A stretch of DNA of 64,000 nt from Candidatus Poribacteria bacterium (GTDB taxonomy: Bacteria > Poribacteria > WGA-4E > PCPOR2b), in assembly GCA_022822005.1 (NCBI GenBank), contig JAJECO010000001.1, forward strand, positions 1 through 64,000. The letters run 5' to 3'. The notes under the pieces are model-generated. The model had not been told where the DNA came from, did not search any database, and worked only from the letters and a program-made list of their open reading frames with translations. The stretch's first letter is position 1. Each line of letters opens with the position of its first letter. A program made the position numbers and the translations under genes. Below are positions 34,701 to 41,539 of the stretch, piece after piece.

Positions 34701-35028
34701 CCGAATGACTTTTACCCAAGCAAAAACCGCTGTTGAGCAGAAAGATAATTTTCTGCTTTGTGTCGTTCCGCTAGACCTTGAAGATATTGAGGGAGAATTA
34801 GACACTGTTAGAACCAAGATGCGGTTTGTAACAGATATTGGTTCCCAAATAGATCAATTGTGCAAAAACCTCGACGCATTTGAGCAATTACGGGATGATA
34901 TTACTGCTGGTAACGATTCTGGTGTTCGGTTGGAAGTCATACTCGGTACAGCGGGGATTCGTGTTGCCCATACCTTATGGGAAGATGAGGGATTACCACT
35001 GGAAACCCTAGGCGATTACCTGAAGTAA
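31744..35028 (+). CDS. Sacsin-like GHKL ATPase with C-terminal DUF3883/PD-(D/E)XK nuclease-like domain
   Basis: A 1094-residue protein. The N-terminus (about 20-200) is a GHKL ATPase of the sacsin/HSP90-like type: E44-LFQ-N48-ARDA is the N-box, H75-N-G-R-G-F the second box with His where HSP90 and MutL have Asp, and GKFGSGF (103-109) the lid glycines. The middle 650 residues are helix-rich and unrecognised. The C-terminus (about 920-1030) is DUF3883-like: E927, D949 in GSDFEIE, and E977-V-K979 in LIEVKAT form a PD-(D/E)XK nuclease pattern. Start is GTG after gagaggt. It is visibly more A/T-rich than its sugar-metabolism neighbours. This pairing is known from defence-island proteins; a defence role is inference. 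Confidence 0.78.
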   Translation: MTTQPNWDELRDAALADNTAQGILKYLRELKSNRTAMRTRWIWELFQNARDASIDADTPLIVSVEYERGDIIFRHNGRGFAASEITHLIHHGSTKVETDEAIGKFGSGFLTTHLLSSEINVSGQLDTGRSFEFRLKREDSSVAELRDSMDESWNDFKHSLSSLCTQSLPSNFTTQFQYPILDGVSDVVNEGLTMLKRCAPFVIVFNKEFSYIDVKTPDGIGIFKVAKRTQLSHVGWEIRVSENKNGNWKDKVYLLAEGKKTSVAIPLEDDGQACLLVNSIPRLFLGFPLVGTEEFSFPAIINSFKFSPTENRDGVYLGEDDDANSKNEAIIEEACELLVSLLHVAASAGWRNIYALADIPQVNEQNQKKKQWIQKCLNKQLIEKIRQTSAVLNEDGEKINPDELKLPFAETTTGTETLWDLLDGCQDCREILPRQSEAIGWWNAVKSWVDICGSDRTSFDEVIDGGKLALLIQSKANSVESLQGFLRDGICAIEWLDRFYTFLQSDRQYEVVRTYSIIPNQSGELDKLSNLYRDQDIDEELKDIAELLGGNIRRELRDKRLYSLVNEVGAGDRTREDVVQKLITQLREHVEKAAEKDLDDNFKKASARLFAWLVNQEDWNRLQGFSVFAIDGNSVLDLPTAHGGEPPLAPICVWPEGLKQFADLFPPDRILADDFKVCAPEAWEQLDKQGLIRNSMVITYNEKNLKALSPDLNQEAEDVNQGESTHEAVHCITATDVVERDAIMDRVRNRPKRAFLFWRFLTEWLIKEYGQGMEIQEALCTCKETHEYYPAAWLIPVRNKSWIRLEGSNTRVRADAQRLANLLRNNEWAPGSLSKNPAAIKLLKAIGVERFDLMRQLAAEDDDARVAMDSAFIDMLSTVEGEVNYLKRAREYIEDLKNDENLPDVLEKRRKQRKRVAENQYLGKRIEQLVKESLEEIGFDVNRKPIGSDFEIEHDLVENDEEIGIELVQGRQSWLIEVKATRGKEVRMTFTQAKTAVEQKDNFLLCVVPLDLEDIEGELDTVRTKMRFVTDIGSQIDQLCKNLDAFEQLRDDITAGNDSGVRLEVILGTAGIRVAHTLWEDEGLPLETLGDYLK

Positions 35029-35031
35029 ATC

Positions 35032-35046
35032 GAGATTCGCAATCTC
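35032..35046 (+). terminator. Small terminator-like hairpin
   Basis: gagatt (35032-35037) pairs with aatctc (35041-35046), loop cgc, followed by atttgcttttt. It starts 4 bases after the stop of the GHKL-nuclease gene and would isolate it from the next operon. Confidence 0.45.
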
Positions 35047-35155
35047 ATTTGCTTTTTGGAATTAGATCCACCATCCGAGGGAAACAGCAGGCTATGAGGT
35101 TGCACTACAGGGCACTCAGTACAAGCTTTTATTTGTATTGGCTGGGAGAATAGAC

Positions 35156-36568
35156 ATGAGTCAAAAAGGATTCAACGTACCCGCGGATCAACGGCAGCTA
35201 TTTCTTGATGATGTTGGAATTGAACGCCTCGAAAACCTCACTCGGACGCTGCACCAACCTACCAAAAAAGGTGCAGTAGTTCGGAGCGCGAATCCGACCC
35301 AGACGATCCAAACGCGCGCGACACCGGCATGGGATCCAGAGGAAGAGGTCTACAAGTTCTGGGTCATCGGGACGGACGAGAGCTACCGCGTCAGTACGGA
35401 CGGTTTGCACTGGATTCCGGGACCTGAACCGAACATTGGGGGACCGATGGCGGTTCGTGACCCAAACGACCCGGATCCGAACAGACGATACAAAGGCGCG
35501 CTCCTCAACGCTGGCTTCGCAGTCTCACCGGACGGCGCGAGCTGGACGAAATTAGATGTCCCCGCTGTGCCAAGTTCGGATGAAGGGAACTTCTCCTACA
35601 ACGAAGCGGAGGGTCTGTTCATCCACACGGTAAAACGTTCGGGTCCCTACGGCAGATCGGTCGCCATGGCAACCAGCACGGACTTTGAGCATTGGGATGA
35701 TTATGGGCTTGTTTTCCACGCCGACGACGTGGATCAGGAGATGGGCAGAGATGTTATCGCAGCTCGGCTCGCCGATCCGAACCTCCGGCAAACGGAATAT
35801 AACACACCCGAACACTACAGTGTACAGATCTACAATATGGGTGTATTTCGATATGAGGGATTATATATCGGGTTGCCGTCCATGTATCATCACACCGGCA
35901 AAGTCCCTACCGATTGGCCCGGTTTTGACAGGCTGCGGCTGTCGCCATATATCCTGGAGTGTGTCAGGCAGTACGGCGACTATACCGGCTTCTACAACAT
36001 TCAGGTGACCTGCAGCCGTGATTTGAAAAACTGGATACGCGTTGGTGAACGCAAGCCGTTCATTGAAACTTCAACGTTGGGCGGTGGTGCTTACGATTTG
36101 CAAGGGTTGCTCGGTCCCTCAAACGCTGTCGTGCGAGGTGATGAACTATGGTTTTATTACACAGGAACTAAGCAGTACGCCTTCATCACCTCCGGCGACC
36201 TGCCCGGCTATGACGATTACTATCCCGATAGCGGCGCAGTCTGTTTAGCGGTCCTGCGGCGCGACGGGTTCATCTCCCTCGACGCTGGAAAAGAGGGTGG
36301 GACCATTTGTACGGAGTCTTTTACGCTGAACGGCGACCTGCTGTTCGTCAATGTCGATGTACCGAACGGCGAGTTAGGGATTGAAATGCTTTCCGCCGAT
36401 GGCGAGACGCTCGCCACCTCCGCCCGACTCCACGGTGACTATCCTGCTGCACGGATTGAGTGGACTGATGCAAATATCGCTCAATTTTTGGGACAAACTA
36501 TCCGCCTCCGCTTTGCCCTCCAAAACGGACAGTTTTACTCCTACTGGTTCGGTTCAACCTCGATTTAA
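35156..36568 (+). CDS. Beta-propeller glycosidase-like protein
   Basis: A 470-residue paralogue of the protein at 10614-12134. It shares the opening RQLFLDD block (about 9-15), propeller turns such as STDGLHW (about 79) and SPDGASW (about 123), the central N-R-R-Y-K-G-A-L segment, and the closing LRFALQNGQFYSYWF motif. Length and fold suggest a five-bladed propeller followed by a beta-sandwich. No signal peptide. ATG 35156 is used because gggag precedes it; TTG 35138 is weaker. It leads a five-gene plus-strand run ending in PhyH and epimerase genes. Activity unproven. Confidence 0.65.
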   Translation: MSQKGFNVPADQRQLFLDDVGIERLENLTRTLHQPTKKGAVVRSANPTQTIQTRATPAWDPEEEVYKFWVIGTDESYRVSTDGLHWIPGPEPNIGGPMAVRDPNDPDPNRRYKGALLNAGFAVSPDGASWTKLDVPAVPSSDEGNFSYNEAEGLFIHTVKRSGPYGRSVAMATSTDFEHWDDYGLVFHADDVDQEMGRDVIAARLADPNLRQTEYNTPEHYSVQIYNMGVFRYEGLYIGLPSMYHHTGKVPTDWPGFDRLRLSPYILECVRQYGDYTGFYNIQVTCSRDLKNWIRVGERKPFIETSTLGGGAYDLQGLLGPSNAVVRGDELWFYYTGTKQYAFITSGDLPGYDDYYPDSGAVCLAVLRRDGFISLDAGKEGGTICTESFTLNGDLLFVNVDVPNGELGIEMLSADGETLATSARLHGDYPAARIEWTDANIAQFLGQTIRLRFALQNGQFYSYWFGSTSI

Positions 36569-36587
36569 TCTTGAAAGGGGTACACAG

Positions 36588-37589
36588 ATGAAAGGTATTG
36601 TTTTTTTAGGTAACCGCCAATGTGCTGTCAAAGAGGTTCCCACCCCAGAGCCGGGGAACGGAGAAGTTCGGATTAAGATGAAGGTATCGGGGATCTGTGG
36701 CAGCGATCTCCATGTGTATCGCCCCCCAGAGCCGAGAGATTGGGTCCAAGGGCATGAATCGTCCGGGGTTGTTGAAAAATTAGGACCAAATGTGACCAAC
36801 CTCAAAGTGGGTGACAGGGTGACTGTCCATCACCATCAAGGGTGTGGGCAGTGCTACTACTGTTCGCTGGGAGATTTCGTCTGGTGCCCGGACGATAAGG
36901 TCGTCAGCGGTGCATTTGGCGAGTATGTTGTTGCAAATGAACGGAATTGTGTGGTCCTTCCAGATGAGATTGACTTCATCGACGGTCCCTTCTTCGCCTG
37001 TGTCGGAACGACAGCGTATGCTGCCTTGAGGCGGCTTGGGGTGGAGCAGTATTTCCCGCAAACGATCGCCGTCTATGGTCTGGGCCCCGTGGGATTGAGC
37101 ACTGTGTGCATCGCGAAGTCAATGGGGGCCCGGGTTATCGGGGTTGACGTTATGGAGGAGCGGATCGAGGTTGCCAAGCGATGCGGTGCCGATGCTACCG
37201 TCAATGCAGCAACAGAAGATCCGGTTGAAGCGGTGGTCGCGTTCAGTGGAACGGAAGGCGTCGATTACGTTGTCGAAACCTCCGGCAGCACCGGCGGACG
37301 AAGCAGCATCATTCCATCGCTTCGCCGTGAGGGAAAAGCCGCGCTTGTCGGTGTCGGAAGCGATGACAAGGTCATCAATCCGGGCGACATGGTTTATCGC
37401 CGAATCACCCTGATGGGATCGGTCGTATTCCCCATTGGGTGGCTGAGAGATTTCGTGCGGTACTGTGCCCAAACTGGATTGACTTTTGCGCCCGCGGTGA
37501 CGCACCATTTCCGCGTCGATGACGGTGTCGAGGCACTCCGTATCGCTGACGAAGCGAGATGCGGCAAAGTGGTATTTGATTGGGATTAA
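36588..37589 (+). CDS. Zinc-dependent alcohol dehydrogenase (MDR)
   Basis: A medium-chain dehydrogenase of 333 residues resembling sorbitol/threonine dehydrogenases. Catalytic zinc ligands are C37 and H56-E57 (GHESSG); the structural zinc set is C86, C89, C92, C100. The Rossmann motif is VYGLGPVGLS (about 163-172). An in-frame upstream extension exists, but ATG 36588 follows aaagggg and gives the family length. It oxidises a polyol or sugar alcohol with NAD(P), by analogy. It lies 19 bases after the propeller gene. Confidence 0.9.
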   Translation: MKGIVFLGNRQCAVKEVPTPEPGNGEVRIKMKVSGICGSDLHVYRPPEPRDWVQGHESSGVVEKLGPNVTNLKVGDRVTVHHHQGCGQCYYCSLGDFVWCPDDKVVSGAFGEYVVANERNCVVLPDEIDFIDGPFFACVGTTAYAALRRLGVEQYFPQTIAVYGLGPVGLSTVCIAKSMGARVIGVDVMEERIEVAKRCGADATVNAATEDPVEAVVAFSGTEGVDYVVETSGSTGGRSSIIPSLRREGKAALVGVGSDDKVINPGDMVYRRITLMGSVVFPIGWLRDFVRYCAQTGLTFAPAVTHHFRVDDGVEALRIADEARCGKVVFDWD

Positions 37590-37615
37590 CGATTTAGAAA
37601 ACAAGGATAAATGCA

Positions 37616-37984
37616 ATGGAACATGCAGTCAAAGGGTGGCTGGCTGAGAGTCGTCAGAAACTTCAAACAGGAGACCTCACAGAAGCCGACCTTCAAGCGT
37701 TAGAGACGCTTTTGACAGAGCCGAGACAACTGGTACTGTATCTCTATTCAAAATCGACAAACATGCGTTCAGCGATTGCCAGTTGGGCATTGTATGACCC
37801 GACCGTGCCGTATGAACCCACGCTGCCGTCACAGGACACACCATACGATTCGGTTATCGAAGCGGTCAACGACGGATGGCGGATCGTTCAATTTCCGAGA
37901 GCAGAACTGTACCAGTTTTCGGATGTCGATAACACTTATCTGGGTTATGAATTCATATTGGAAAAATCGACTTCAGACTTGTAA
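37616..37984 (+). CDS. Hypothetical protein in propeller/PhyH operon
   Basis: A 122-residue soluble protein with no recognised family. The first half is helical (about 1-60), and the second half has beta-like segments with W-R-I-V-Q-F and YLGYEFILEKS. It has good spacing: 26 bases after the dehydrogenase and 12 before the PhyH gene, with caagga upstream of the ATG. The tight packing argues for a real gene serving the same pathway, perhaps as a small accessory subunit; this is not shown. Confidence 0.65.
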   Translation: MEHAVKGWLAESRQKLQTGDLTEADLQALETLLTEPRQLVLYLYSKSTNMRSAIASWALYDPTVPYEPTLPSQDTPYDSVIEAVNDGWRIVQFPRAELYQFSDVDNTYLGYEFILEKSTSDL

Positions 37985-37996
37985 CAGGAGGAAACA

Positions 37997-38791
37997 GTGA
38001 TCGATATTCAACCCACCATGGACGATAGTCAAGTAATGGATTTTGTTTCGAGGGGTTCCGTAGTTCTGGAGGGAGTTGTCTCTGATGATTTCAATCGTCA
38101 ATGCGGAACTTTGCCAGCCGGTAGAATTAACGAATTCGCTTGCACACCCGGTTTTCGGAACGAAGTGCTTTTGCACCCGGAAGTGGCTGGCGTCGCTCGC
38201 TCTCTGCTCGGACGGAATTTCTTTATGCCCATAACTGCCCATCATCACCTATATGAAGAATCGCATCCCGGGCAGACGTGGCACTCCGACGGTCTCTCCG
38301 AATACGGTTACGGCGTCAATCATCTTCAGTGCTACTACTATCCACAAGATGTCACACTTGAGGACGGTCCCACAATGGTGCTGCCCGGTTCCCATCATCG
38401 GTTGGTCGATCGGGAGGCAATCGCTCATTACGGCGATATTTTGGGGCAGCTCTCTTTGACTGTTCCCGCTGGAACGGTCGTTCTGACCCACTACGGTATC
38501 TGGCATAAAGCGGGACCCAAGTTGAACGCCAAACGGCGTGGGATGATTAAATTTTCGTACTTCCGAAACGCGCCGCCGAAGCGGGATTGGTTGATAGAAT
38601 CAGAGGAGATACCGCCTTACGCCAACCGAGAGCGACACCTTTACGCCAACGAAGTCGAGTCCTATCGCGACATGGCACGACGCCAACGCACATGGAACTG
38701 GTTATGCGGGGCGGATACAACCCCAGATGTCAGTCACGGTGCGAAACTCTTCATCGACGCTCGTCCGCTCAGTGAGATTGTGAACGAATAG
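37997..38791 (+). CDS. Phytanoyl-CoA dioxygenase (PhyH) family protein
   Basis: An Fe(II)/2-oxoglutarate oxygenase of 264 residues. Iron ligands are H96-x-D98 in TWHSDG and H170 in YGIWHKAGP; R179 or R180 should hold 2-oxoglutarate. GTG is the start, after acaggagg at 6 bases. It is not closely alike to the PhyH proteins at 7214 and 12187. It follows an orphan gene and precedes an epimerase in the same run. Confidence 0.87.
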   Translation: MIDIQPTMDDSQVMDFVSRGSVVLEGVVSDDFNRQCGTLPAGRINEFACTPGFRNEVLLHPEVAGVARSLLGRNFFMPITAHHHLYEESHPGQTWHSDGLSEYGYGVNHLQCYYYPQDVTLEDGPTMVLPGSHHRLVDREAIAHYGDILGQLSLTVPAGTVVLTHYGIWHKAGPKLNAKRRGMIKFSYFRNAPPKRDWLIESEEIPPYANRERHLYANEVESYRDMARRQRTWNWLCGADTTPDVSHGAKLFIDARPLSEIVNE

Positions 38792-38804
38792 GAGAAGATT
38801 TGCT

Positions 38805-39533
38805 ATGAAAGTGTTAATTGTCGGAGGGGCGGGGCATGTCGGGACTATGACACTGCCCTACATGAAATCACATCACCAGTTTCGTGTCCTCGACCTTTCA
38901 CCGCCCAAAGATTCAAGCGTCGAATATATCGAAGGTTCGGTGACCGACCCGGAGGCCGTTCAGCAGGCGGTCAAGGGCATGGACGCATTCATCTATATGG
39001 TCATGCAGCGTCCCACCAGTGATTCCTCATCAGCAGCAGATTTTGACGATGTCATCGCCAACTATCAGGTCAACGCAATGGGGCTTCATATCGTGCTGCA
39101 CGCGGCAAAGGAAGAAGGTATCGCACACGGCATTTACACGAGTACGTTCACTGTCCATGAACGGACACGGAATTGGTATCCATCTGAGGAGGAGGTTCCG
39201 CTCGATAATCCCGGAGGGTTTGGGGAGCGGATCTGTCGATACTTCTGCCGTGAACACAGCATGTCGATCATTGCCCTCCGAATCACGGGTCCCAGGACCC
39301 GCCAACAGTGGATCGAGCAACGCGGGCAACCCAAGTCCGATCATAGACATCTCTGGGTAACCGATGAGGAGGACCTTGCGCGGGCTTACCTCGCTGGGCT
39401 TTCCGTCGAACATACCGGCTTTGACGCCGTATTCATCGCCGGCGATGAGGAACAGCAAGAGATTAACTTGTCAAAAGCCAAGCGACTGCTCGGTTGGGAG
39501 CCGTTGACACATACCTATGTGAAAACCGATTAA
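38805..39533 (+). CDS. NAD-dependent epimerase/dehydratase family protein
   Basis: An extended SDR-like protein of 242 residues, shorter than most (about 300). The Rossmann turn is GGAGHVG (7-13). The usual YxxxK is not seen as such; the region after STFTVHERTRNWYPSEE (about 113-129) instead has Y138-type replacement by F/E residues (GFGERICRYFC), so catalysis may differ from classic epimerases. aggag precedes the ATG. It closes the run and is followed 4 bases later by a MITE-like element. Confidence 0.75.
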   Translation: MKVLIVGGAGHVGTMTLPYMKSHHQFRVLDLSPPKDSSVEYIEGSVTDPEAVQQAVKGMDAFIYMVMQRPTSDSSSAADFDDVIANYQVNAMGLHIVLHAAKEEGIAHGIYTSTFTVHERTRNWYPSEEEVPLDNPGGFGERICRYFCREHSMSIIALRITGPRTRQQWIEQRGQPKSDHRHLWVTDEEDLARAYLAGLSVEHTGFDAVFIAGDEEQQEINLSKAKRLLGWEPLTHTYVKTD

Positions 39534-39537
39534 TCCT

Positions 39538-39651
39538 AGGACTTACGCAGCCAAACGGTTAAAGTCCTGTAGTTCGGCGATTCATCGCCGCTGGATACCG
39601 TCCCCAACGCCCGATGAATCGGGCAACTACAATCGAAGTGCGTAAGTCCTG
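39538..39651. mobile_element. MITE-like element, copy 2 (114 bp)
   Basis: Terminal inverted repeats aggacttacgca (39538-39549) and tgcgtaagtcct (39639-39650), with flanking direct repeats aatcct (39532-39537 and 39652-39657). The core matches the left half of the element at 1132-1315 with few changes and is an imperfect palindrome. It lies 4 bases after a stop codon and may have brought a transcript end. No transposase is present in the window. Confidence 0.75.
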
Positions 39652-39666
39652 AATCCTATAGTAGTA

Positions 39667-39683
39667 GGCATACTCCGTATGCC
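39667..39683. repeat. Short perfect hairpin
   Basis: ggcatac (39667-39673) and gtatgcc (39677-39683) around tcc, 16 bases after the MITE-like copy. Likely another REP-type spacer element; termination is possible but no T-run follows. Confidence 0.5.
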
Positions 39684-39811
39684 GTAACCCTTGTGCGAGT
39701 TACAGTACAGTAGCGTGTGCCTGCAATTGTCCTCACGTCTATTGGTCATGTAGCTCTATCTCCACAACACCTACACACATCGCCGCCTACCTCTCCAATT
39801 TTCCAAAAAGC

Positions 39812-41476
39812 ATGAAGCCTATTTTCCTTGTATGTTTCCTACTGCTTCTCATCAGAAATCCTTCCGTCGCAGCTCCAATCCAGTTTACATCGGTTACAAA
39901 GGAAGCGGGCATCCATTTCGAGCATCACAACGGTGCACGCGGACAACGATACTTCGTCGAACCCCTCGGCGGAGGCGCAGCATTTCTGGACTATAACAAT
40001 GACGGGCTCCAAGATATCTACCTCGTCAACGGGGCAGATCTCTCTTCTCTGACGGAGAAACAACCCGAAGAAATTGAATCACCGCACAATGCGCTCTATC
40101 GCAACAACGGGGATGGCACGTTCACCGATGTCGCGATGGCAGCCGGGGTCGCCGACACAGGTTACGGTATGGGGTGTGCAGTCGGAGACTACGATAACGA
40201 TGGGTTTCCTGACCTGTACGTGACAAACTTCGGCGCAAACGTCTTTTTCCGTAATAACGGGGATGGCACCTTCACCGATGTAACGAGGGGGACCGGCACC
40301 GGAGATACACGCTGGGGAGCGAGCTGCGCCTTCGTAGATTACGATAACGACGGGTTTTTAGACCTATATGTAACGAACTATGTGAAGTATGAGGTCGAAT
40401 CCGATCAGGTCTGCATGAATAAAGGGGTACGTGTCTATTGTGACCCACGCCTCTATGAGGGGGAATTGGACCTCCTCTACCACAACAACGGCGACGGGAC
40501 CTTTACCGACGTGACGGAGGCCGCGGGCTTTTCTGGGGCAACGGGACGCGGGCTTGCCCTCGCTTGGGGCGATTACGATGACGATGGGGACATGGATATT
40601 TATATCGCCAACGATGCCGATCGAAACTTCCTCTATCGCAACAACGGCGATGGCACTTTTACCGATGTCAGTCTGACCGCAGGTGTTGGGTTCAGCGAGG
40701 ATGGGGAAGCAGAGAACGGCATGGGTGCTGACTTCGGGGATTACGATAACGATGGCAACTTAGACCTCGTCGTTACGAACTTTCAGGATCAGACAAACAC
40801 CCTCTACCACAACGAGGGGAACGGGCTATTTTCGGATGTAAGCTATGCGTCACAGATTGGGACAATGAGTTTGCCCTACTTGGCGTGGGGCGTGGGGTTC
40901 GCCGACTACAATAACGACGGCTATCAGGATCTATTCATCGCCAATGGACATCTGGACGAGAATGTTCAGGGGTTCAACCCGACCGGATTTTATGAACAGC
41001 CCAATCAGCTTTTCCGCAACAATCGGGATGGCACCTTCGACGAGGTCGGTGTTGATTCAGGATCTGGTATGCGTTTGGAGAAGGTCAGCCGTGGCTTCGC
41101 GTACGCTGACTACGACAACGACGGCGATCTTGATCTGCTGGTGACGAACCTAAAGGGCTCTCCAGACCTGTTGGAGAATAGGGGTGGACAAAATAGGTGG
41201 TTGACTCTCAAACTCATTGGCACGCGCAGCAATCGGGACGCGATCGGGGCACGGGTCACGGTAACTGCCGGAAACCTGACACAGGTTCGAGAGGTTCAGA
41301 GTGGGTCAAGCTACCTATCGCAGAACGATATGCGGTTACATTTTGGACTGGGAAAACATAGCCAAGTCGATCGGATGGAGATCCGCTGGCCCAGTGGTCT
41401 ACAGGAACGCATTGAAGGGGTTAAAGCGAATCAAACCCTTACGTTAGTCGAGGGAACCGTAGAGTCAAGCCGGTAG
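39812..41476 (+). CDS. Secreted CRTAC1/ASPIC-UnbV FG-GAP repeat protein
   Basis: A 554-residue exported protein. A signal peptide (1-20, cleavage near VAA-P) leads to about seven FG-GAP/VCBS repeats with calcium-binding turns of the form DYDNDGxxDLYV (for example FLDYNNDGLQDIY, GDYDNDGFPDLY, VDYDNDGFLDLY), then an ASPIC/UnbV domain (about 470-550, ending near LRIHFGLG-like and IRWPSGLQE). Such proteins are integrin-like propellers thought to mediate surface contact or bind calcium. No ribosome site is obvious before the ATG. It faces the WD40-dockerin gene convergently. Confidence 0.88.
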   Translation: MKPIFLVCFLLLLIRNPSVAAPIQFTSVTKEAGIHFEHHNGARGQRYFVEPLGGGAAFLDYNNDGLQDIYLVNGADLSSLTEKQPEEIESPHNALYRNNGDGTFTDVAMAAGVADTGYGMGCAVGDYDNDGFPDLYVTNFGANVFFRNNGDGTFTDVTRGTGTGDTRWGASCAFVDYDNDGFLDLYVTNYVKYEVESDQVCMNKGVRVYCDPRLYEGELDLLYHNNGDGTFTDVTEAAGFSGATGRGLALAWGDYDDDGDMDIYIANDADRNFLYRNNGDGTFTDVSLTAGVGFSEDGEAENGMGADFGDYDNDGNLDLVVTNFQDQTNTLYHNEGNGLFSDVSYASQIGTMSLPYLAWGVGFADYNNDGYQDLFIANGHLDENVQGFNPTGFYEQPNQLFRNNRDGTFDEVGVDSGSGMRLEKVSRGFAYADYDNDGDLDLLVTNLKGSPDLLENRGGQNRWLTLKLIGTRSNRDAIGARVTVTAGNLTQVREVQSGSSYLSQNDMRLHFGLGKHSQVDRMEIRWPSGLQERIEGVKANQTLTLVEGTVESSR

Positions 41477-41539
41477 GTGCGAGGTCACGCCCGTATAACG
41501 TCTGAGAATTAGATTCAATACGTCCCGAACAATCCCCTC

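Noticed and set aside
31744-35028. Multi-gene restriction or BREX/DISARM system
   Set aside because: No methylase, helicase or other partner gene lies next to the GHKL-nuclease gene; only a stand-alone protein can be proposed.
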